Assembly (NCBI RefSeq): GCF_009184865.1
Contig: NZ_CP045096.1
Location: 310,001-374,000, forward strand
Length of the DNA: 64,000 nucleotides
DNA from: Streptomyces phaeolivaceus
GTDB lineage: Bacteria > Actinomycetota > Actinomycetes > Streptomycetales > Streptomycetaceae
Reading direction: 5' to 3'
Shown piece after piece: positions 25,201 to 33,262 of the stretch; within the stretch, counting starts at the first letter, position 1, and the number at the start of each line of letters is the position of its first letter. The notes beneath the pieces are model-generated. The model ran no database searches. It saw only the letters and a list, made by a program, of their open reading frames with translations, and was not told the DNA's origin. The position numbers and the translations under genes are program-made.

Positions 25201-26130
25201 ATGCGCAAGCCGTGGATCGTGGGAGTGGTGGGGGCGGTGCTCACCGCGCTGCTGCTCGGCGGGTGCGGGGATCCGGCGTCCGGGCCGGACGAGGCCCCGG
25301 TGTCGGCCGCGGCTCCGGACCCGTCGTCGACCACCCGCCGAAGGGCCGCCACGGCGTCCCCCGCCGAAGAGGGCGACCCGGTGAAGCCGGCGCCGAAGGT
25401 GCTCTACCTCGGTGACTCGCTCGCGACGGAGAACCAGAACGTCCTGGGCTCCTTCCTGAAGGACGATCTGGCCGCCCGCTACACCAGCGCCCCGTACTCG
25501 GGCACCACCCTGTGCGACTACCTGGAGGGCACCGCCGACCGGTCGCTGGTGCCGCCGCAGGACAAGGCCGCCGCGCTGGTGCGGCGGCTGGGCCCGGACT
25601 ATGTGGTGCTGCAGTTCTGGGGCAACTCCTGGGACTACACGCCCTGCATGGACGGTGTCACCTTCGGCGAGGACCGTGCCGAGTACTTCCGGCGGTACAC
25701 GGCCGCCGCCGATCTGCTCACCGAGCAGATCGCGGACGCGGGCGGCACGCACCGGCCGAGGATCGTATGGGTGTTGCAGGGCCCGGACCCGATGACCCCG
25801 GACCGGATCCGCCGGGTGAACGCCCTGTACCAGAAGCAGGCCAAGGCCTCCGGTGATCTGGTCGCCGACGCCGGCAAGGCCGTGAGCCCGGCCGCCGACC
25901 GCTACACCTGGGCCCAGTACCTGCCGTGCACGGCGTACGAGCGCGCGCACGACGGCTACTGCACCCAGCCCGGCCGGGCCCGCACCGCCCTCCATCACGA
26001 CGAGGACTTCCTGCACTTCTGTCTGGCGCCGACGACGTCCAAGCCGCGGCCGTGCCCGGTGCCGTCCCCGGGGATCACGCGGATGGCCCGGGAGATCACC
26101 CGGGCCATCGCCGACGCGAGCGGTGCCTAG
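25201..26130 (+). CDS. SGNH/GDSL-like hydrolase lipoprotein
   Basis: A 309-residue predicted lipoprotein. The signal ends in lipobox LLGGC (Cys22). The mature protein has KVLYLGDSLATEN (block I, catalytic Ser), a long SGNH core with WGNSWDY and a HHDEDFLHFC segment that may contain the catalytic Asp-His. Such exported esterases deacylate cell-wall polymers or lipids. Its stop codon overlaps that of the convergent terC gene by four bases. Confidence 0.82.
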   Translation: MRKPWIVGVVGAVLTALLLGGCGDPASGPDEAPVSAAAPDPSSTTRRRAATASPAEEGDPVKPAPKVLYLGDSLATENQNVLGSFLKDDLAARYTSAPYSGTTLCDYLEGTADRSLVPPQDKAAALVRRLGPDYVVLQFWGNSWDYTPCMDGVTFGEDRAEYFRRYTAAADLLTEQIADAGGTHRPRIVWVLQGPDPMTPDRIRRVNALYQKQAKASGDLVADAGKAVSPAADRYTWAQYLPCTAYERAHDGYCTQPGRARTALHHDEDFLHFCLAPTTSKPRPCPVPSPGITRMAREITRAIADASGA

Positions 26131-27161
26131 ACCCGCTGCGAGGTGGTGGGCTCGTCGTCCCCCGCGCCACCCGTGTCCGCCGCACCGGCCGCTTCCGCGG
26201 CTTCCGCCGCCTCCTTCTCCTGCTGCTTCTTCGACGCCCACAGGCTCGTCACGGTCGTGACCGCGAGGACCAGGACGATGAACCCGAGGGAGAACGGGAT
26301 GGAGATCTCCGGGACATGGACACCGGACTCGTGCAGGGCGTGGAGGACGAGCTTCACGCCGATGAAGCCGAGGATGATCGACAGGCCGTAGGAGAGGTGG
26401 ACGAGCTTCTTCAGCAGGCCGCCGATGAGGAAGTACAGCTGGCGCAGGCCCATCAGGGCGAAGGCGTTGGCGGTGAAGACGATGTACGGGTCCTCGGTCA
26501 GGCCGTAGATCGCGGGAATGGAGTCCAGGGCGAACAGGACGTCCGTGGAGCCGATCGCGAGCATCACGACCAGCATCGGCGTCATCACCCGCCTGCCGTT
26601 CTCCTCGATCCACAGCTTGGTGCCGTGATACCGGTCGGCCACCCCGAAACGCTTCTCCACCGCCTTGAGAAGCCTGTTCTCCTCGTACTCCTCCTCGTGG
26701 CTCCCCTTGCGGGCGTCCTCCACCAGCTTCCACGCCGTGTAGATCAGGAACGCGCCGAAGAGGTAGAACACCCAGGAGAACGTGGAGATGATCGCCGCAC
26801 CGGCCGCGATGAAGACCGCCCGCAGCACCAGGGCCATCAGCACCCCGACCATCAGCACCCGCTGCTGATACTGCGAGGGCACCGCGAACTTCGCCATGAT
26901 CAGCACGAACACGAACAGGTTGTCGACGCTCAGCGACTTCTCGGTGATGAAGCCCGCGAAGAACTCCCCCGCCGGCCTGCCCCCGCCGACCGCGAGTATC
27001 ACCAGACCGAACGCGATGGCCAGAGCGATCCAGACGGCCGACCAGATCCCGGCCTCCTTGATCGACACGTCATGGGGTTTGCGGCCGATGAAGAAGTCGA
27101 CGCCCACCAACACGCACAGAGCGACGACGGTGAGCAGCCAGGTGGTCAGGGTGACGTTCAA
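26127..27161 (-). CDS. TerC-family integral membrane protein
   Basis: A 344-residue membrane protein with about nine helices. Conserved acidic membrane residues typical of TerC/Alx are in GVDFFIGRK, SVDNLFVFVLIMAKF and STDVLFALDSIPA. Family members are implicated in manganese export or metal loading of secreted enzymes and in tellurite resistance. Start is a TTG at 27161, chosen because GGAGGA lies four to nine bases upstream. I looked for a manganese (yybP-ykoY) riboswitch upstream and saw none. Confidence 0.88.
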   Translation of the reverse strand: MNVTLTTWLLTVVALCVLVGVDFFIGRKPHDVSIKEAGIWSAVWIALAIAFGLVILAVGGGRPAGEFFAGFITEKSLSVDNLFVFVLIMAKFAVPSQYQQRVLMVGVLMALVLRAVFIAAGAAIISTFSWVFYLFGAFLIYTAWKLVEDARKGSHEEEYEENRLLKAVEKRFGVADRYHGTKLWIEENGRRVMTPMLVVMLAIGSTDVLFALDSIPAIYGLTEDPYIVFTANAFALMGLRQLYFLIGGLLKKLVHLSYGLSIILGFIGVKLVLHALHESGVHVPEISIPFSLGFIVLVLAVTTVTSLWASKKQQEKEAAEAAEAAGAADTGGAGDDEPTTSQRV

Positions 27162-27322
27162 GGTTCCTCCGGGTAACAGGTGGTGCACAGGAAAGCCTCA
27201 CCGGCATCCTTTGCATCCGCTACCCGGCTCAGGTAAAGAATGACCGAAATCCCCGTACACACCCTGGTGGCGGCCCTGTCGCGGAGACCGCCCACCAGGG
27301 TGAGAGGTGTTGCCGGCACCGG

Positions 27323-27802
27323 CTACTCGCCCGCGTACGCCTTCCGCAGGGCGGCGAGGTCGAATTTGCCCATCGACATGAACGCGGCGGTCGCGCGGGC
27401 CACCTTCTGCGGGTCGGAGTCGCTGATCATGTCGATGAGTTCGGCGGGCACGACCTGCCAGGACACTCCGAACCGGTCCTTGAGCCAGCCGCAGGGGCCC
27501 GGCTCGCCGCCCTCGGTGAGGCTGTTCCAGTAGTAGTCGATCTCGTCCTGGTCGGCGCAGAGGATCTGGAAGGAGACGGCCTCGGTGAACTTGAACTCGG
27601 GGCCGCCGTTCAGCGCGACGAACCGCTGGCCGTTCGCCTCGAACTCCACGGTGAGCACGGAGCCGGCCGGCCGGGGCGCGCCCTCGCCGTAGTGGGTGAC
27701 GCGGCCGAGCCGGGAGTTCTTGAAGACCGAGACGTAGTGGGCCGCCGCCTCCTCGGCCCGGCCGTCGAACCACAGGCAGGTGGTGAATCCGTCGCTGGAC
27801 AT
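27323..27802 (-). CDS. VOC/PhnB-like protein (3-demethylubiquinone methyltransferase-like fold)
   Basis: A 159-residue PhnB/YjdN-like glyoxalase-fold protein. Hallmarks are [21 protein letters not shown] at the N terminus, [20 protein letters not shown] in the middle and [11 protein letters not shown] near residue 109. Function of this family is not established. Single gene between terC and the clpP3 promoter region. Confidence 0.88.
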   Translation of the reverse strand: MSSDGFTTCLWFDGRAEEAAAHYVSVFKNSRLGRVTHYGEGAPRPAGSVLTVEFEANGQRFVALNGGPEFKFTEAVSFQILCADQDEIDYYWNSLTEGGEPGPCGWLKDRFGVSWQVVPAELIDMISDSDPQKVARATAAFMSMGKFDLAALRKAYAGE

Positions 27803-27931
27803 GGGTGCCTCCTCGGGCGGGGTGTGTCGTCTCCCCTGGGGTGTGTCGTCATCTGTATCGACCGGCCCCGGTCCACAAACTCATCGGTGGCACGGGGACG
27901 AGATGCGCCGGGCGGGGGCGGCGATCGGCGC

Positions 27932-27961
27932 TCTGCTATCGGCGAATCTGCCGTGGGCAGA
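27932..27961 (+). promoter_or_regulatory. Two abutting PopR-type boxes upstream of clpP3
   Basis: The downstream site (27947-27961) is a perfect TCTGCC-GTG-GGCAGA palindrome; immediately before it (27932-27946) is a degenerate copy, TCTGCT-ATC-GGCGAA. From memory, S. lividans PopR binds repeated TCTGCC-N3-GGCAGA elements to activate clpP3 clpP4, so the match fits the popR gene found next door. They lie about 80-110 bases before the clpP3 start. Confidence 0.8.
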
Positions 27962-28041
27962 GAAAGGCCAGGTGAGGGGCGGTTCCCGGGGAGGGTGGAG
28001 ACAGCGGCCGTCGCGGTCGCGTTCACCCCCAGGGAGGAACC

Positions 28042-28698
28042 GTGACTCCATTGATCACCGGCCGGGCCCCCGCGCCCGCCCCGCGCGCCGAGGAGGGCGA
28101 CACCGCGCCGTCCCGCTTCGACGACCATCTCGCCACGCAGCTCCTCGCACAGCGGATCGTCCTCCTCGGCACCCAGGTCGACGAGGTCTCCGCGAACCGG
28201 GTCTGCGCCCAGTTGCTGGTGCTGTCGGCGGAGGACCCGCGCACCGACATCAGTCTGTACATCAACAGCCCGGGTGGTTCGGTGACGGCGGGTCTCGCCA
28301 TCTACGACACGATGCGGCTGATCCCGAACGACGTCGCCACGCTGGCGATGGGTTTCGCGGCGAGCATGGGCCAGTTCCTGCTGAGCGTCGGCACGCGGGG
28401 CAAGCGGTTCGCGCTGCCCAACGCGCGGATCATGATGCACCAGCCGTCGGCCGGGATCGGCGGCACGACGGCCGACATCGAGATCCAGGCGCAGAACCTG
28501 GAGTTCACCAAGCGGGCCATCGAGCGGATCACCGCGGAGCACACCGGCCAGTCCGAGGAGACGATCTCCCGGGACGGCGACCGCGACCGCTGGTTCACGG
28601 CCGAACAGGCCAGGGAGTACGGGATGGTCGACCGGGTGGTCGAGTCGCTCGACGACGTACGGCCGGCCTCTTCACGGCGACGGATGGGACTGCAGTGA
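28042..28698 (+). CDS. clpP3: ATP-dependent Clp protease proteolytic subunit ClpP3
   Basis: A 218-residue serine peptidase subunit. Catalytic Ser108 ([10 protein letters not shown]) and His133 ([10 protein letters not shown]) are present, with the acidic member in the DGDRDRWF segment near 180. In Streptomyces the clpP3 clpP4 operon is a backup for clpP1 clpP2 and is switched on by PopR when ClpP1/P2 activity fails. GTG 28042 has GGGAGG upstream. The stop overlaps the clpP4 ATG by one base. Confidence 0.93.
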   Translation: MTPLITGRAPAPAPRAEEGDTAPSRFDDHLATQLLAQRIVLLGTQVDEVSANRVCAQLLVLSAEDPRTDISLYINSPGGSVTAGLAIYDTMRLIPNDVATLAMGFAASMGQFLLSVGTRGKRFALPNARIMMHQPSAGIGGTTADIEIQAQNLEFTKRAIERITAEHTGQSEETISRDGDRDRWFTAEQAREYGMVDRVVESLDDVRPASSRRRMGLQ

Positions 28699-29300
28699 TG
28701 GGGACCTACACCATTCCGAACGTGGTCGAGCGGACCGCGCAGGGCGAGCGGTCGTACGACGTGTTCAGCCGGCTGCTGTCCGAGCGGATCATCTTCCTCG
28801 GCACGGAGATCGACGACGGGGTGGCCAACGTCGTCATCGCGCAACTCCTCCATCTGGAGGCTGCGATGCCGGACCGCGAGATCTCGGTGTACATCAACTC
28901 GCCCGGGGGATCGTTCACTTCGCTGATGGCGATCTACGACACGATGACGTTCGTACGGGCGCCGATCTCGACGCTCTGTGTGGGGCAGGCGGCGTCCACG
29001 GCGGCGGTGCTGCTGGCGGGCGGGGATCCCGGGCGGCGGTACGTGCTGGAGCACGCGCGGGTGCTGCTGGGGCAGCCGGCCAGCGGGGGCCGTCAGGGGA
29101 CGGTGTCCGATCTCGCGCTCCAGGCCAAGGAGATGGTGCGGATCCGGGCGCAGGTGGAGGGGGTGCTCGCCCGGCACACCGGGCGTGAGGTGGCAGAACT
29201 GCGGGCCGACATGGACCGGGACAAGGTGTTCGCGGCCGAGGAGGCGGTGGCGTACGGGCTGGCGGACGAGGTGCTGAGCCGACGGCTGGTGGAGGTCTGA
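28698..29300 (+). CDS. clpP4: Clp protease subunit ClpP4, catalytic His replaced
   Basis: A 200-residue ClpP-fold subunit that would assemble with ClpP3. The nucleophile Ser100 is present ([10 protein letters not shown]) and the acidic residue region DMDRDKVF is present, but the position of the catalytic His reads LLGQPASGG instead of LHQPSGG, so residue 125 is Gly (codon GGG at 29070). This subunit is therefore expected to be catalytically inactive, unless neighbouring residues compensate. Start overlaps the clpP3 stop (TGATG). Confidence 0.92.
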   Translation: MGTYTIPNVVERTAQGERSYDVFSRLLSERIIFLGTEIDDGVANVVIAQLLHLEAAMPDREISVYINSPGGSFTSLMAIYDTMTFVRAPISTLCVGQAASTAAVLLAGGDPGRRYVLEHARVLLGQPASGGRQGTVSDLALQAKEMVRIRAQVEGVLARHTGREVAELRADMDRDKVFAAEEAVAYGLADEVLSRRLVEV

Positions 29301-29313
29301 GTTCCGCGCCCCG

Positions 29314-29697
29314 TCAGGCCACGAGGCACAGGCCGTTGTAGGAGGCCTTGGGTGTGCTGCGGGTCAGTTCGGTCTGGGCCAGGGAGAGGAGGTCTCCCAG
29401 GCTCAGGCCGAGGGCCTGGGCGGCTGCCGCCAGAACCTCCGAGGAGGCCTCCTTGCGGCCCCGTTCCACCTCGGAGAGGTACGGCATGGAGATGCGGGCC
29501 GCGTCGGCGACGTCCTTCAGGGTGCGTTCCTGGGCCAGGCGTTCGCGGCGGAGCACGTCGCCGACGAGGTCGCGCCACAGGGGTTCCCTGGCGGGCGGGG
29601 CCGGTGGGGCGGCCGGAGGCGCCGTGGCCGGGCGGGTCCGGGCCGTCGCCGGGCGCAGGGGGACGACTCGGGCTTCGTTCGACGCGTGTGGGCTCAC
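29314..29697 (-). CDS. popR: PopR-like XRE activator of clpP3-clpP4
   Basis: A 127-residue regulator. A Pro/Ala-rich N terminus precedes a helix-turn-helix (about 50-105; LAQERTLKDVADAARISMPY then LSEVERGRKEASS), the sequence type shared by PopR and ClgR. It ends in LVA, resembling the C-terminal degrons recognised by ClpP1/P2; PopR is known to be degraded by ClpP1/P2 through its C-terminal residues, so its accumulation turns on clpP3 clpP4. It is convergent with clpP4, and matching palindromes lie upstream of clpP3. Confidence 0.85.
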   Translation of the reverse strand: MSPHASNEARVVPLRPATARTRPATAPPAAPPAPPAREPLWRDLVGDVLRRERLAQERTLKDVADAARISMPYLSEVERGRKEASSEVLAAAAQALGLSLGDLLSLAQTELTRSTPKASYNGLCLVA

Positions 29698-29780
29698 CCC
29701 CTCAGCCTAGGAACTCGTCGCGCCACGGGAAGGGTTCGGCGTTCCGCCCTCAGGGAAATCCCGGTTCCGCGCGCCGCGGT

Positions 29781-30374
29781 TCACTGGCCGATGCGGCCGT
29801 CGACGCGTTCACGCAGGAGGTCGGCGTGCCCGTTGTGCCGGGCGTACTCCTCGATCATGTGGACGAGGACCTCGCGCAGGGCGATGGGCTCGTCGTCGTG
29901 GCGTCCGGTGACGGCGAGGTCGGGGGCGGCGGCCACGAAACGTTCGGCGAAGGCGACCTCGGCGCGCCAGGTCCGCCAGGCGTCGGCGACGGCCTCGGGG
30001 TCGGCCACGGCGTCGTTGAAGTCCCCGTCGGGGTCGTCGCCGGCCCGGTAGTGGCGCGGCGCGGCCGGTTCGCCCGCCAACGCCTCGCGGAACCAGTACT
30101 GCTCCACGCCGGCCAGATGGCGTACGAGCCCGAGCAGCGACATGTTCGACGGCGGCACCGAGCGGCGGGCCAGGGCCCGCGCGTCGAGGCCCGCGCACTT
30201 CAGCTCCAGGGTGAGGCGCTGGTTGCGCAGAAAGCCGACCAGGGTGGCCCGCTCGCCCTCGAAGCCGCCTTCGCCGCGCGGGTCCCCTTCGGGGCCGACG
30301 AACCGGTCGCCCCAGCCGGGTTTCCGCTCCGGCAGGGGCTGGTCGTCGGGCCGTGTCTCCAAGCTGTCACTCAT
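29781..30374 (-). CDS. DinB/DUF664 family protein
   Basis: A 197-residue four-helix-bundle protein of the DinB/mycothiol-dependent family. Metal-binding His are expected in SLLGLVRHLAGVEQYWF and HMIEEYARHNGHADLLRE, both present. These proteins use mycothiol or bind a divalent metal; substrate unknown. ATG 30374 is preferred over one four codons upstream; neither has a clear ribosome site. Confidence 0.85.
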   Translation of the reverse strand: MSDSLETRPDDQPLPERKPGWGDRFVGPEGDPRGEGGFEGERATLVGFLRNQRLTLELKCAGLDARALARRSVPPSNMSLLGLVRHLAGVEQYWFREALAGEPAAPRHYRAGDDPDGDFNDAVADPEAVADAWRTWRAEVAFAERFVAAAPDLAVTGRHDDEPIALREVLVHMIEEYARHNGHADLLRERVDGRIGQ

Positions 30375-30425
30375 GCGGAGGATCATCGGCCGTCACCGCC
30401 CCGGTCCGCCACCGCATTCCGCCGG

Positions 30426-31358
30426 TCAGCCCCTCCGGCTGCCCCTGGTGGTCATCAACTGCTCACGGAGAACGGTCAGTTGGTGTGAGGTGTCGACGGC
30501 ACGGTTCTCGTCCAGGGTCGTCAGGGCGAGGAGCAGGACATCGGCGACGACGAGCGCGGTGAGGGCCTCCGAGGTGATGCCCGTGGGGGTGTGCGGGGCG
30601 GTCAGGACGGCGTCGACGCGGTCGCCGAACTCCTCGCCGAGTTCGTCGGTGACGAGGACGACCCGGGCCCCGACCGCCCGCGCCCGTTCGACGAGGACGG
30701 TCAACTCGTGCAGGGCGCGCCCCGGTTGAAAGATCACCACGGCGTCGCCCTGGCGGAGCGCGAGGAGGTGGTCGGCGAGCGCGAAACCGGTGGCGCCGCA
30801 GAAGCGGGAGCGGCGGTCGATGCGGCCGAGGGCCAGGGAGAGATGGCGGGCGGCCGGTTCCGAGGCGGCGATGCCGAAGCAGTGGATCTCGACGGCGTCG
30901 GCGAGCGCGGTCACGGCGGCCCGCAGGGCGTCCGGCGCGGTCAGCCGCCGGGTCTGGTCGATGCGTTCCTGTGCCTCGTCGATCACATCGGTCCAGATGC
31001 CGTCGAGGTCCGGGCCGACATGGGCGATGCGCCGCTTGAGCCGTACCTCGGGGGCCACGGCGGTGGTGAAGCCGGAGGCCAGCTCGCGCTTGAGGGCGGG
31101 CAAGCCGGCGTAGCCGAGGCGCTGGAGCGCGCGGACCACGGTGGCGTTGCTGGTCCCGCTGGCCGTGCCGAGTTCCTGGGCGCCGGCGAAGAGCAGCTGC
31201 TCGACGGGGGCGCCGACCAGGTACTGGGCGACCGCCCGCTCGGACGCGGAGAGGCTCTCCCAGTGGTCACGGACCGCCGCCCGGAGCCGCGCCAGACCCT
31301 CGCCGAGATCGCCGCGGTCTCCACGATCCTCGTGATCTGAAATTTTCATTACAGACAT
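30426..31358 (-). CDS. MurR/RpiR-family regulator with SIS domain
   Basis: A 310-residue regulator: N-terminal RpiR helix-turn-helix (about 25-95; FAGAQELGTASGTSNATVVRA) and a C-terminal SIS domain (about 135-275) that binds phosphosugars, with VEIHCFGIAASEPAARHLS and GDAVVIFQPGRAL. Streptomyces members often sit divergent to a dipeptide-type ABC transporter operon; here only a fragment of such a permease remains across the promoter. ATG 31358 has AGGA five bases upstream. Confidence 0.88.
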   Translation of the reverse strand: MSVMKISDHEDRGDRGDLGEGLARLRAAVRDHWESLSASERAVAQYLVGAPVEQLLFAGAQELGTASGTSNATVVRALQRLGYAGLPALKRELASGFTTAVAPEVRLKRRIAHVGPDLDGIWTDVIDEAQERIDQTRRLTAPDALRAAVTALADAVEIHCFGIAASEPAARHLSLALGRIDRRSRFCGATGFALADHLLALRQGDAVVIFQPGRALHELTVLVERARAVGARVVLVTDELGEEFGDRVDAVLTAPHTPTGITSEALTALVVADVLLLALTTLDENRAVDTSHQLTVLREQLMTTRGSRRG

Positions 31359-31432
31359 TGACTTCCTCGTGACGGTCGTTACTCTCCTGGACGACACATT
31401 CCAGGAGGGAAGCTTCTCGTAACCGACGTTAC
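31338..31432. promoter_or_regulatory. Candidate operators at the rpiR-like promoter
   Basis: A TGAAA-x-TTTCA palindrome (31338-31348) overlaps the gene start. Two further sites 50 bp apart share GT-x-AC-N4-GTTAC: 31369-31382 and 31419-31432, the latter with perfect GTAAC/GTTAC arms. Their number and spacing suggest control by the adjacent regulator; which element it binds is not determined. Confidence 0.5.
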
Positions 31433-31457
31433 AGCACAGCGTCATCCACGGGCAGCT

Positions 31458-31547
31458 CTGCTCGCCGCGTGGCGCGGCGGCTGGGTCGACACGTTCGTCT
31501 CCCGGGTCACGGACGTCATGTACGCCTTCCCCGGGCCGCTGTTTACC
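31458..31547 (+). pseudogene. Remnant of a dipeptide/oligopeptide ABC permease (DppC-like)
   Basis: Thirty codons, with no start and no stop of their own, read LLAAWRGGWVDTFVSRVTDV then MYAFPGPLFT. This matches the GGW-x-D-x-R-x-TDV-x-FAFP segment of DppC/OppC-type inner-membrane permeases. Sequence on either side is unrelated to a permease. The rest of the transporter is absent from the window. It is a residue of the ABC operon expected divergent to the RpiR regulator. No transposase is nearby. Confidence 0.7.
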
Positions 31548-31779
31548 GTTGGCCGCCGTGCCCAGGAAGGGCTGGGACCCGGACGACGCGGTCGCGGCAC
31601 GGGCGGCGCTCGCCGGGCAGCCGACGGGCTGAGGTACGAGCGTGATCTGCGCGGTGGCCCGGTCGCGACCGAGCAGGGCGACGCGTGGGGCGTCCAGGTC
31701 CGGTTGGCCCGGGGCCCGGTCGGCCGGGTCGGCCGGGTCGGCCGGGTCGGCCCCGGGGACGCTTCGTCGGCCGGGCCGG
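31548..31779. other. Scar DNA between the permease remnant and the DUF6777 gene
   Basis: One short frame (31549-31632) reads VPRKGWDPDDAVAARAALAG and ends in TGA like the tail of another protein, source unknown. Beyond it is a four-copy 9-bp tandem repeat. No complete gene is visible. Confidence 0.45.
31718..31752. repeat. 9-bp tandem repeat, four copies
   Basis: GGTCGGCCG is repeated four times head to tail in non-coding DNA just before the 3' end of the DUF6777 gene. It may be a slippage product within the scar region. Confidence 0.75.
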
Positions 31780-33069
31780 TCAGGACTCCGGGGTGACCGA
31801 CTCCAGGGCGCTGAGGGACGCCGTCTCGGTGGTCGTGGTGTCGTCGGGCAGCGAGTCGGCCGTCTCGGGGCTCTCCGACTCCGTCGTGGGCTCGGAGGTC
31901 TCCGGCTCGGGTTCCGGTGACGAGGGGGTCGACGGAGTCACCGAGGACGAGGAGGGGCAGGGGCTCTCGGTCCTGCCCTCACCGGAGTCTCCGCCCGGGG
32001 TCGAGCGGCACGGCTCGGGCTTCTTGGTGGGCGGCTTCTCGGTGAACGACGTCGACACCGACGGGGAGGGCCGGTCGACGGGCGGGTCGGTCTTCTTGTC
32101 CTTCCCTCCGGTGTCGCCCCTGGGCCGGGTGAACCAGTCGTCGTGCTCGGCGTCGTAGAGGACGAAGACCTTGACGATCGTCGTCGAGCCCTCGACGACC
32201 ACGACGTTCTGCGGCCGGTACGACGGCCAGGAGTCGCCCTTCGGCTCGGGCGTGGTCTTCTGCGCGACCGGCTGCTTCAGCGGGTTGCCGCAGGCGCAGC
32301 GCACCCGGGGCACCCCCCGGTCGTCGACGAGGACGGCGGTGCCGGCCTGGAGGACGGCCTGATAGCTGGTGGCGGCGCCGTCGCGGTAGCCGTGGTTGGT
32401 GACACGGGTGTCCATGCGCAGCTGCACCGGGGTGAGCGAGCGCAGATGGGCGGGCACCCCCGAGGACTTGACGCCCGCGACGGAGGCGAACGCGTCGTTC
32501 TTGGCGGGGTTCGCCCCGAGCACCTCGATCTGCTTCTCGACATCGCAGCTGGCGACGTTCCGGGTACCGCCGTAGAGGCCGGGGGACGCGCCGTCCACGG
32601 CCCGCGTCACATTGCCGGGTTCCGAACTGCCCGGTGACGCCTCGGGGGTCTCGGGCGGGGTGGAGCTGTCCGTCGCCGTCGACTCGGTGAACGGGTCCGG
32701 GCCGGACTTGCCCGCCGCCTGGAGGAACACCTCCCCGTCGGCCGAGCCGCCCGAGTCGTCGGAGCGGGTGAAGACGACGATCAGGACCACCGCGACCACG
32801 GCCGCGGTGACCATGAGGGCGATCCGGGGAGCCGACCGCCACCAGGGGTGACCGGGACTCCCGGACCCCTGCCCGGAGTCACCGGATCCGCCGGAGCCGC
32901 CGCCGGGCCCGCCGGGGCCCTCCGGTCCGCCCCCGCCGCCCGTGCCGCTCGGCGGGGTGGGGCTCGGCGGGGTGGGGCTCGGCGGGGTGGGGCTGGGTTG
33001 CGTCGGCCCGGAGAGCGGGCCGGACGGCGGGCCGGTCGGACGGCCGGAGGACGGTTGCTCGGAGCTCAC
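31780..33069 (-). CDS. DUF6777-type membrane-anchored protein
   Basis: A 429-residue protein: a Pro/Gly-rich cytoplasmic N terminus with SPTPP repeats (1-75), one membrane helix (about 80-102), and an extracellular domain (about 155-330) with a GLYGGTRNVASCDVEKQIEV start and CACGNPLKQP, resembling DUF6777 proteins of Streptomyces. The C-terminal 100 residues are a Ser/Thr/Pro/Glu-rich tail. Function unknown; architecture suggests a cell-envelope protein. Confidence 0.8.
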   Translation of the reverse strand: MSSEQPSSGRPTGPPSGPLSGPTQPSPTPPSPTPPSPTPPSGTGGGGGPEGPGGPGGGSGGSGDSGQGSGSPGHPWWRSAPRIALMVTAAVVAVVLIVVFTRSDDSGGSADGEVFLQAAGKSGPDPFTESTATDSSTPPETPEASPGSSEPGNVTRAVDGASPGLYGGTRNVASCDVEKQIEVLGANPAKNDAFASVAGVKSSGVPAHLRSLTPVQLRMDTRVTNHGYRDGAATSYQAVLQAGTAVLVDDRGVPRVRCACGNPLKQPVAQKTTPEPKGDSWPSYRPQNVVVVEGSTTIVKVFVLYDAEHDDWFTRPRGDTGGKDKKTDPPVDRPSPSVSTSFTEKPPTKKPEPCRSTPGGDSGEGRTESPCPSSSSVTPSTPSSPEPEPETSEPTTESESPETADSLPDDTTTTETASLSALESVTPES

Positions 33070-33262
33070 GGGGCTTCTCCCGCCATAGGGGCACTGCGGC
33101 GATGTGCGGCTTTCAGGCGATTTCCTGCTCTTACCCTGCGTTTACCGCCGCTTTATTCCACAACAGGCCCATTGTGTGCTCTGGCCCCGTGCCACCCGCA
33201 AGCCGAGCGGGCCGGGGGCTCCCGGCGCGCGGAGTGCCTCCGGCGTGCTTAGCGTGGCAAGA

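Noticed and set aside
27162..27322. Possible manganese riboswitch upstream of terC
   Set aside because: No yybP-ykoY consensus (paired loops with conserved purines) could be found; only an ordinary leader with GGAGGA.
33104..33262. Upstream extension of the streptophobe gene
   Set aside because: The extra residues are not membrane-protein-like and lie in the promoter region of two divergent genes; a GTG at 33263 fits better.
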